Below are positions 7,286-15,801 of a stretch of 20,519 nt of DNA, in pieces. Made by a program: the position numbers and the translations under genes. Origin of the DNA: Caulobacteraceae bacterium (lineage in GTDB: Bacteria > Pseudomonadota > Alphaproteobacteria > Caulobacterales > Caulobacteraceae); assembly GCA_947456005.1 (NCBI GenBank), contig CANGRP010000012.1, positions 1 through 20,519 of the forward strand. The letters run 5' to 3'. Every line of letters begins with the position of its first letter. Position 1 is the first letter of the stretch. The notes beneath the pieces were generated by a model. The model was not told the origin of the DNA, did no database searches, and saw nothing but the letters and a program-made list of their open reading frames with translations.

Positions 7286-8217
7286 GCCATCATCCTTTGC
7301 ATCCACTTCAGGTTATGCCAGCGGTCGATGTCCTTCAGTTCACCGCGCTGGTAGGCCACCACGATCTCGCGAATGGCGTCGTCAACGGTTTTCCTGGGCG
7401 CGAACCCGGCCGCACGGAGCTTGTCGGAGTTCTGCCGGTAGGACCGGGGATCGTTGGAGGGGGTGACGATGATCTCCGCCGGGATGCTGCGGGCCACCCG
7501 CTCTGCGATCTCGCGGATTGAGATGTTCTCGAAGCCGGCGTTGAAGACACCGGTGATCCCGGGGCGCTCCAGCAGGAAGATGTAGAGGTCCGTGATGTCG
7601 TCGATGTGGATGTTGGGACGGACCTGGTCTCCGCCGAAGACCGTGATCCGGCCCCGGGTCAGGGCCTGCATGGTCAGCATGTTCACCGAGACATCGAGCC
7701 GCATGCGAGGGCTGACGCCACAGACCGTAGCCGGGCGGACGATCTGCACCGACATCTGGTCGGCATAGCTGAGCAGGACCCGCTCTGCCACCATCTTGGT
7801 CTTGTTGTACTCGGTCAGGGGTTCGGGTTCGAGGTCCTCGGTGACCTCGGGCTCGTCCTTCACCCCATAGACGCTGCCGGAAGAGGCGTAGATGAACTGG
7901 CGCACGCCCTTTCGGACCGCCTGGTCAGCAAGGCGCATCGTGGCCAGGGCGCTGATCTCCCAGGTCAGGCGGGGGTCGAGGTCGCCGCACGGGTCATTGG
8001 CCACCGAGGCCAGATGAATGATGGCGTCCACGCCCTTCAGCGGGACAGCATGGATGTCCCGGACATCGCCTGCAATGACGTCCAGCCGGTGATGCCGCGG
8101 CAGTTCATTGCCGAACCACTGGACATCGTAGGCCGTCACCTGGTGGCCTGCAGCCAGCAGTTTGGGAACCAGGACTGAGCCCTTGTAACCACACGCACCG
8201 GTCACGAGCAGATTCAT
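7282..8217 (-). CDS. NAD(P)-dependent sugar epimerase/reductase (extended SDR)
   Basis: A 311-residue extended SDR acting on a nucleotide sugar in the cytosol. It has the Rossmann motif TGACGYKG (6-13), Asp31 after the second strand, HLAS (68-71), the active-site stretch ASSGSVYG (111-118), and the catalytic YNKTK (137-141, an intact YxxxK). Because the active-site stretch lacks the TDE/TSE triad of dehydratases, an epimerase or 4-reductase is more likely than a 4,6-dehydratase. VRPNIHIDDI (around 208-217) is the usual C-terminal NDP-sugar region. The ATG at 8217 has GAGAAG 7 bases upstream. A 101-base gap separates it from the nucleotidyltransferase stop, the largest break within the first eight genes. 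It overlaps the SIS gene by 4 bases. Confidence 0.85.
   Translation of the reverse strand: MNLLVTGACGYKGSVLVPKLLAAGHQVTAYDVQWFGNELPRHHRLDVIAGDVRDIHAVPLKGVDAIIHLASVANDPCGDLDPRLTWEISALATMRLADQAVRKGVRQFIYASSGSVYGVKDEPEVTEDLEPEPLTEYNKTKMVAERVLLSYADQMSVQIVRPATVCGVSPRMRLDVSVNMLTMQALTRGRITVFGGDQVRPNIHIDDITDLYIFLLERPGITGVFNAGFENISIREIAERVARSIPAEIIVTPSNDPRSYRQNSDKLRAAGFAPRKTVDDAIREIVVAYQRGELKDIDRWHNLKWMQRMMA
7293..7297 (-). promoter_or_regulatory. Ribosome binding site of the SIS isomerase gene
   Basis: AAGGA on the minus strand, 7 bases before GTG at 7285 and inside the last codons of the epimerase gene. It decides the start in favour of 7285 rather than the GTG at 7306, which has no such site. Confidence 0.6.
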
Positions 8218-8281
8218 CGGCGTTCTTCTCGGCGTCAGAGACTCCAGAAGTCGCGATGTTGACGTGATTCCCGCCGGGCCC

Positions 8282-8300
8282 GTGCATGCGCTGTGTGCAC
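8282..8300. repeat. Short inverted repeat in the nucleotidyltransferase-epimerase gap
   Basis: GTGCA (8282-8286) and TGCAC (8296-8300) form a small inverted repeat with a 9-base spacer in the only real gap (8218-8318) inside the sugar operon. It could be an operator half-site pair or chance. I see no clear promoter in the gap. Confidence 0.2.
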
Positions 8301-8318
8301 CCCGGCATCTTCCGTTGG

Positions 8319-9026
8319 TCAGGGACGCTCCGGAAACTGCGCCTCTGCTTCAGCCATCGCCTCAGGGCTGCCGATATCCCTGAAGAAGCCCTTGTGAACT
8401 TTGGCCTGGATCCTCGGAACGAGGGCGGGGATCACCTCCGTCGACAGGTCGATTACAGGCCGTCCGAGAGCGGCCAGATGATCCAGGACCTCCGGGGCGA
8501 AGACATACACGGCGCCGTTGGCAAGGTTGCCTGGGGGATTGGAGACCTTCTCGTGGAAGCCGATCACCCGGCTCCGTCGGTCCAGTTCGAGGATCCCGCA
8601 GTCCTTCGGACGATCGGTCCGGAAGGCCAGCAGGGTCATGAGGATGTCCGTGTCGGCAGAGTTATGAGCGGCGACCAGTTCACCCAGGTCGGCATCCGTC
8701 AGGTTGTCGGCATGGATGACTAGGAAGGGTGCCTTTCCAAGCCATTCGCGGCTCGCCAGGACGGTGCCGCCGGTGCCCAGCAGGGTGTCTTCATGGACGA
8801 GTTCGATCCGCTCCCTCCAGCGGCTCTGCGTTACATGGTCAATGACCCGGTCGGCCAGGTGATGGGTGTTAATGCGGACCTCGTCGGCGATCCCCTGCCC
8901 AAACAGGTGGTCCAGCCAGTAATCGAGAAGCGGCCGTCCCCGGATGGGGACCAGGCACTTGGGCACGGTCTCCGTGAGCGGCCGCAGGCGAGTGCCCAGT
9001 CCGGCCGCCAGAAGAAGGGCCTTCAC
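8319..9026 (-). CDS. Sugar-1-phosphate nucleotidyltransferase (HddC/mannose-1-P guanylyltransferase-like)
   Basis: A 235-residue NTP-transferase. The signature GLGTRLRPLT (9-18) is followed by PKCLVPI (22-28), then LLGTGGT (82-88) and HADN (105-108), whose Asp107 is the expected metal ligand. It activates a sugar 1-phosphate with an NTP. The size and compact single domain match HddC (D-glycero-alpha-D-manno-heptose 1-phosphate guanylyltransferase) and short mannose-1-phosphate guanylyltransferases, so GTP is the best guess, but the base cannot be read from motifs alone. The GTG start overlaps the preceding TGA by four bases (GTGA), so it is coupled to the bifunctional heptose kinase. That context favours a heptose 1-phosphate substrate. 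Confidence 0.85.
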   Translation of the reverse strand: MKALLLAAGLGTRLRPLTETVPKCLVPIRGRPLLDYWLDHLFGQGIADEVRINTHHLADRVIDHVTQSRWRERIELVHEDTLLGTGGTVLASREWLGKAPFLVIHADNLTDADLGELVAAHNSADTDILMTLLAFRTDRPKDCGILELDRRSRVIGFHEKVSNPPGNLANGAVYVFAPEVLDHLAALGRPVIDLSTEVIPALVPRIQAKVHKGFFRDIGSPEAMAEAEAQFPERP

Positions 9027-10546
9027 GGCCTGAGCTCGTGAATCCTGCCGGGGGGTTGGGACACCTCACGGATGAGTTCCGCCGCCGACATGGGCGTGTT
9101 CCCGACGTGTGACACCTGCCATGCCGCAGCCAGAGATCCGAGATAGGCGGCCTGCCAGATATCAGCGCCGACCCGCAAGGCCATGGCGGTGCAGGTGAAG
9201 AAGCTGTCGCCAGCACCGGCGACATCCCTCGGCGAGCGGTTGAAGGCCGGCAGGCGGTCGGTGTGGTGGGCGCCGCCCTTGGGAGCGAAGATCAGAACGC
9301 CCTCTCCGCCGAGGGTCACCACGACATTCTCGGCGCCCGCAGCGCGCTGCAGGCGCTCGGCGACCATGATCAGGCCCGCTTCTTCATCGCGCAGGGCGAG
9401 GCGGGCCTCGTGCTCGGTGGGTGTGATCAGAGACATCCCGCGGAACCGGGACACGTCGGACATCTGGGATGATGCCTGGCTGTCGGCCGCCATCAGGACA
9501 TCCAGTTCCCGAGCTCTGGCGGAAAGATGGTCGACCACCGGCTGGGGAAGGCAGCCATAGTTGAAGTCGGAGAAGAGCAGGAGGTCAGCAGTCTCCAGAG
9601 CGGCGTCCGCAACGGTGTTCAGCTGACCCTGGAGGTCCGGATTGATTGAACCCTGGCGAAGGTGATTGACCCGCAGGAGGGTCTTGCCGGAGGCACGGTA
9701 CCGTTGCTTCAGTGTGGTGGGGCGGGTTGGGTCTATGAGCAGGCTGAGAGCCACCCCGCGCGCTGATAGTTCATCCTGAGCGAAACGAGCGACCTCATCC
9801 TTGCCCGTTACACTGATGAAGGTCACCGAAGCGCCGAGCGCCTTAGCGTGCGCCGCCACCACGCCTGCGCCGCCGACGAACCGTCGGCTCTCGACCGGTG
9901 TGACGACCAGGGTGGGATCCTCGCGGGACATCCCCAGGGGGTCGCAGTTGATGTATTCATCGACGATCAGATCGCCGATGGCGACCACGGTCAGGTTCCG
10001 GAAGGCCTCGATGATCTCCACCAAGTCGGTGATTCTGAACTGGTTCCGCTCCACGTAATCGATCGGCTTGACGATCTCAGAGGTCGAGGGTCGCCCCATG
10101 TCGGGAGACAAAAGCTCGGACGAGTAAAGCCGGGCCTCCCCGGAGCTGAAGATCAGCTTCCCGCCGTAGGATGACACGATCTCCTGCTCGATATTGTAGA
10201 CACCCTGATACTCGCGGCCCTTGACGACGAACTCGGGACGCAAGCGAAAAATGAAGGACTCTGCGGGCTCAGTAAGGGCGACCACCTCCTGCACGGCGCC
10301 GATCGCCTTGACGTCCCGAATGCGCGTGGCCTGACGAACGGTAACCCCCTCCTGGCTGTCCGGCGTCACGCCGACCACCAGCCGGCCTCCCAGCTCGGAG
10401 GCGAAGCGGAGCAGCCGCAGATGACCTGTATGGAGGACATTGAAGTTACCGGAGACGAAGACGATGTCCTCCCCACTGGCCCGCGCTCGAACGCCGTGGG
10501 AGAGCATGTTCATGTGCGCATCGTCATCGGGAAGGGAGTTCTGCAC
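9023..10546 (-). CDS. HldE-like bifunctional protein with reversed domain order (nucleotidyltransferase N-terminal, PfkB kinase C-terminal)
   Basis: A 507-residue fusion. Residues ~28-165 are a cytidylyltransferase-like domain: FVSGNFNVLHTGH contains the HxGH motif (HTGH, 39-42), and LRPEFVVKG (102-110) plus EEYGG-like SSYGG match the RfaE domain II pattern. Residues ~184-500 are a PfkB/ribokinase-type sugar kinase with GDLIVDEYI (191-199), FVGGAGVVA (223-231), and DVAGAGDSF (441-449), which holds the catalytic Asp. Known HldE/RfaE carries the same two domains with the kinase first, phosphorylating heptose 7-phosphate and then adenylylating heptose 1-phosphate. Here they are swapped. GTG at 10546 gives the longest frame, with GAGGG ten bases upstream; ATG at 10513 is a possible alternative. 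It is first in the sugar operon. Fold assignment is firm; substrate is inferred. Confidence 0.85.
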   Translation of the reverse strand: MQNSLPDDDAHMNMLSHGVRARASGEDIVFVSGNFNVLHTGHLRLLRFASELGGRLVVGVTPDSQEGVTVRQATRIRDVKAIGAVQEVVALTEPAESFIFRLRPEFVVKGREYQGVYNIEQEIVSSYGGKLIFSSGEARLYSSELLSPDMGRPSTSEIVKPIDYVERNQFRITDLVEIIEAFRNLTVVAIGDLIVDEYINCDPLGMSREDPTLVVTPVESRRFVGGAGVVAAHAKALGASVTFISVTGKDEVARFAQDELSARGVALSLLIDPTRPTTLKQRYRASGKTLLRVNHLRQGSINPDLQGQLNTVADAALETADLLLFSDFNYGCLPQPVVDHLSARARELDVLMAADSQASSQMSDVSRFRGMSLITPTEHEARLALRDEEAGLIMVAERLQRAAGAENVVVTLGGEGVLIFAPKGGAHHTDRLPAFNRSPRDVAGAGDSFFTCTAMALRVGADIWQAAYLGSLAAAWQVSHVGNTPMSAAELIREVSQPPGRIHELRP

Positions 10547-10751
10547 GCCGCCAACGCCCTCAGGTTCCTAGCCGGAGATCAATCCGTCCGACGCCCTCCC
10601 TGGCGGGCCAGAACAGGCGTAGGACTGGAGAGCCTGATCCCGCCGCGGAATCACGCTTTCAGGTTTAGGCTAGACGTGTTCGCGACTCTGGAACAGCCAC
10701 TCCGGTACAGTGACCCGCCGCTTGGCGCACCGGTCAGGCTGCGAAACCGGG

Positions 10752-10785
10752 TTCGCCCCGGAGGCTTTCACCCCCGGGGCCCGAA
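10752..10785 (-). terminator. katG: GC-rich hairpin downstream of katG
   Basis: CCCCGG (10756-10761) pairs with CCGGGG (10774-10779), extended by TTCG (10752-10755) with CGAA (10782-10785) across a two-base bulge. It lies 18 bases after the katG stop on the minus strand. No T-run follows, so it may be an imperfect terminator. The remaining 10547-10751 presumably holds the promoter of the sugar operon, but I cannot point to convincing -35/-10 boxes. Confidence 0.4.
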
Positions 10786-10802
10786 TCCTGCAGTCGCCTC
10801 GA

Positions 10803-12986
<2,184 letters not shown>

Positions 12987-13057
12987 GTCGCTTCCCTCTC
13001 GCTCTCGCCGCCGGGAAGCCCGGAGCGTCATCCAGCTTAGTTAGGAAGTCGCCCCCT

Positions 13058-13072
13058 ATCGGGCAAATCGAT
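13058..13072. repeat. ATCG-N7-CGAT inverted repeat upstream of katG
   Basis: ATCG (13058-13061) and CGAT (13069-13072) are perfect 4-base half-sites 11 bases apart, 72 bases ahead of the katG start. The spacing resembles one half of an OxyR operator (ATAG-N7-CTAT), but the second pair is not convincing and oxyR is not in the window. Confidence 0.2.
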
Positions 13073-13091
13073 TCTTTCCATTCCCACGATT

Positions 13092-13110
13092 GCCTGGATC
13101 AATATCAGGC
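13092..13110 (-). terminator. Small stem-loop at the SDR stop codon
   Basis: GCCTGGAT (13092-13099) and ATCAGGC (13104-13110) form a 7-bp stem with one bulged G and a CAAT loop, straddling the SDR stop codon. There is no T-run, so termination here is doubtful. Confidence 0.2.
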
Positions 13111-14085
13111 TTGCGCCCCGGCGCCGGTCGTCTCGACGGAGACGCTCCAGAGCCGTTCCGCGCTGTCCGGATCCAGGGCGTAGGGCATGACCCCCGCCAT
13201 GGGAACCTCCGCCGACCAGGGCGCAGCCTCGGCGCAGTTCTCCAGGTAGAGGCCGCCGATCCCTTCCAGTTCGGGTCCAACCGCCGCCCAGGAACTGGTG
13301 GAGGCGCCCTGCTCCGGGGTCTTGAAGCCCTCGCGCGCAGCGCCGGTCTCGGGATCGATCCATCCCAAGGCGACCATCTCCTCGCGGGCCATGTGCCGCT
13401 GGAGGGGGGTCATGATCCCGCCCGGCATCACCGCATTGGCGTTGATCCCGCGATCAGCGAAGCGGCGGTTGAAGCCGACGGCGAAGAGGCTGTTGGCGGT
13501 CTTGGCCTGGCCGTAGCTTCCCCACTTCTCGTAGGGCCGGGTCCGGTAATGGATATCGTCCCAGACGATGTCGGAGCGGCGGTGACCGATCGAGGACAGG
13601 CTGACCAGGCGGGAGGGCGCGCCGCGCGCCTGGGCGCCCCGCTCGAGCGCAGGCGCCAGCAGGACGCCCAGAAGGAAGTGGCCGAAGTGATTGGTGCCGA
13701 CCTGCATCTCCAGACCGTCGGCCGTGCGGTCCAGCGGACAGGCCATCACTCCGGCGTTATTGATGAGGAGGTGCAGGGGGCGGTCGCCCCACCGGGCGCC
13801 CAGCTCGCGCACCGAGTCCAGGCGGGACAGGTCCAGCATCTCGAACCGCGCGCCGGGGCCGGTCGCCGTCCGGTCGATGTCCTCCACCGCCTGGGCCGCC
13901 AGGTCCGGCTTGCGGGCGGCGATGACCACCTCGGCGCCCGCCTCGGCCAGGGCGCGGGCCGTCTCGACGCCGATGCCCGTCGCCGCCCCGGTGATGAGGA
14001 CCGTCCGCCCGGACAGATCCTGGCCGGCGACGACCTCCCGGGCCGTGGAGAAGGTCCCGAAGGGTGACGTGATCCGTTGAGCCAT
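13105..14085 (-). CDS. Short-chain dehydrogenase/reductase, retinol-dehydrogenase-like
   Basis: A 326-residue classical SDR of the retinol dehydrogenase/WWOX-like type, which interconverts alcohols and carbonyl compounds with NAD(P)(H). Cofactor loop TGAATGIG is at 32-39, with Arg58 in AARKP suggesting NADP(H). NNAG is at 109-112, the catalytic Ser at about 165 in SLSSIGH, and YGQAK at 191-195. An insertion between the Ser and Tyr (DIHYRTRPY) is typical of this subfamily. The ATG at 14085 has AGAGGAG upstream at good distance. It is transcribed toward katG and diverges from the acyl-CoA synthetase across 168 bases. It may act on a lipid alcohol or aldehyde given that neighbour, but the substrate is not visible. 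Confidence 0.88.
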   Translation of the reverse strand: MAQRITSPFGTFSTAREVVAGQDLSGRTVLITGAATGIGVETARALAEAGAEVVIAARKPDLAAQAVEDIDRTATGPGARFEMLDLSRLDSVRELGARWGDRPLHLLINNAGVMACPLDRTADGLEMQVGTNHFGHFLLGVLLAPALERGAQARGAPSRLVSLSSIGHRRSDIVWDDIHYRTRPYEKWGSYGQAKTANSLFAVGFNRRFADRGINANAVMPGGIMTPLQRHMAREEMVALGWIDPETGAAREGFKTPEQGASTSSWAAVGPELEGIGGLYLENCAEAAPWSAEVPMAGVMPYALDPDSAERLWSVSVETTGAGAQA

Positions 14086-14253
14086 GGCCCCACTCCTCTT
14101 CCCCGCGGTGGGCGGGGCTTTCAGCCTCCAAGCCTCGCACGCCCCGGGAGGCGGCGTCCACCTCGGGCGGCTTTGCTTGCGAGGGATGAATTCGAAGGCT
14201 GTTCACCCCGCCCCTGTCGTGATTGCATCCCCTGAAAAAGGGAGGAGACCGCC

Positions 14254-15798
14254 ATGGGCAGGCTGTGGTGCGGCGATCGCGAGACGACCGCCGAAGCGAT
14301 CCGTGCGCGCGCCTTGAGAGCCGCCTCCGGGCTGGAGAGCCTGGGCGTGCGGGAGGGCGACGCCGTCGCCTTCTGCCTGAGGAACGAATTCGCCTTCTTC
14401 GAGGTCGGCCAGGCGGCGGGCATCCTGGGCGCCTTTCCGGTCGCCGTGAACTGGCACTGCACCCTGGATGAGGCTGACTATGTCCTGAGGGACTGCGGGG
14501 CCCGGGTGCTTGTGATCCATGCCGACCTGCTGGCCAGCCTTCGCCCGGCGGTCCCGGAGGGTGTGCGGATCATCACCGTGCGCACACCGCCGGAAGTCGC
14601 GGGCGCCTACGGACTAGCGCCCAGGGCCTGCGAGGTCGCGCCGGGGGACATCGAATGGGGATCCTGGCTCGAGGGCTTTGCGCCCTGGTCCGGAGAAGCC
14701 CGCCGTGCGCCCAGCGTCATCATCTACACATCCGGGACGACGGGACGGCCCAAGGGCGTCAAGCGTGGGGCGGCCAGCGACGAGCAGGCCCAGGCCTCGA
14801 TGGCCATGCTGCTGCGCTCCTACGGCTACGCCGACTGGATGGACCGGCCGCAGGAGATCGTCACCGCTGTTGTGGGCCCGATCTACCACTCCGCCCCGAA
14901 CGCCCACTCCAACGTCTCGGTGAACATCGGCGCTCACGTCGCCGTCATGCCCAGGTTCGACCCCGAGGCCCTGCTTGCCCTGATCCAGGAGAAGCGGATC
15001 ACCCACCTGAACATGGCGCCCATCATGTTCAACCGGCTGGTGAAGCTGCCCCAGGCCGTGCGGGACCGCTATGACCTGTCGTCCCTGCGGTTCGTCGCCC
15101 ACGCCGCAGCGCCCGTCTCACCCCCCGTGAAGCGCGAGATGATCGAGTGGTGGGGGCCGGTGATCAACGAGTACTACGGCTCGACGGAGATGGGGAACGT
15201 CACCTTCTGCACTTCGGAGGAATGGCTGGCCCATCCCGGCACCGTGGGAAGACCCATGCCCAACGCCATCGTCCGCGTGGTCGATGCGGACGGGAACGAC
15301 TGCCCCGTCGGCGTACCCGGCGAGGTCCTTGGCCGCAATGTCGGCTCAGTGGATTTCACCTACCAGGGGGACGAGGCCAAGCGCCGGCGGACTGAGAAGT
15401 TCGGCCTGATCTCGCCGGGGGACATCGGCTATTTCGACGCCGATGGCTTCCTGCACCTGTGCGACCGCAGCTCGGACATGGTGATCAGCGGCGGGGTGAA
15501 TATCTACCCGGCCGAGATCGAGGCCGTGCTGCTCAAGATGCCGGGCGTGGCCGACTGCGCCGTCTTCGGCATCCCAGACGATGAGTACGGAGAGGCCCTG
15601 TGCGCCGTGGTCCAGCCCCAGGAGGGCCAGGACATTGATCCTCAGGAGGTGAAGCTCTGGATCCGCGGCCAGCTGGCGGGCTTCAAGGTCCCCAGGGAGG
15701 TGCAGTTCAGCGCCGCCCTGCCCCGCGAGGACTCCGGCAAGATCTTCAAGCGCAAGCTGCGCGAGCCCTGGTGGGAGGGACGCGAGCGGCGGATCTGA
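14254..15798 (+). CDS. Acyl-CoA synthetase (ANL superfamily AMP-forming ligase)
   Basis: A 514-residue AMP-forming ligase that activates a carboxylic acid to acyl-AMP and then acyl-CoA. ATP-binding P-loop YTSGTTGRPKG is at 158-168. YYGSTEMG is the A5 motif, GDIGYFDADGF the A7 motif with its ribose-binding Asp, and SGGVNIYPAEIE the A8 hinge. Lys496 in SGKIFKR is the catalytic C-terminal lysine. The N-terminus is short, as in FadD-like enzymes that handle medium-chain or ring-containing acids. ATG at 14254 has GGAGGAG seven bases upstream. Its stop lies 3 bases from the convergent alkylsulfatase stop. Substrate unknown; a fatty acid released by the neighbouring lipid genes is plausible. Confidence 0.93.
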   Translation: MGRLWCGDRETTAEAIRARALRAASGLESLGVREGDAVAFCLRNEFAFFEVGQAAGILGAFPVAVNWHCTLDEADYVLRDCGARVLVIHADLLASLRPAVPEGVRIITVRTPPEVAGAYGLAPRACEVAPGDIEWGSWLEGFAPWSGEARRAPSVIIYTSGTTGRPKGVKRGAASDEQAQASMAMLLRSYGYADWMDRPQEIVTAVVGPIYHSAPNAHSNVSVNIGAHVAVMPRFDPEALLALIQEKRITHLNMAPIMFNRLVKLPQAVRDRYDLSSLRFVAHAAAPVSPPVKREMIEWWGPVINEYYGSTEMGNVTFCTSEEWLAHPGTVGRPMPNAIVRVVDADGNDCPVGVPGEVLGRNVGSVDFTYQGDEAKRRRTEKFGLISPGDIGYFDADGFLHLCDRSSDMVISGGVNIYPAEIEAVLLKMPGVADCAVFGIPDDEYGEALCAVVQPQEGQDIDPQEVKLWIRGQLAGFKVPREVQFSAALPREDSGKIFKRKLREPWWEGRERRI

Positions 15799-15801
15799 GG
15801 T

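Noticed and set aside
14086..14253. Operator or terminator in the SDR/acyl-CoA synthetase divergent gap
   Set aside because: Only short GC-rich partial repeats (GCCTCC...GGAGGC) are visible; not distinguishable from chance.
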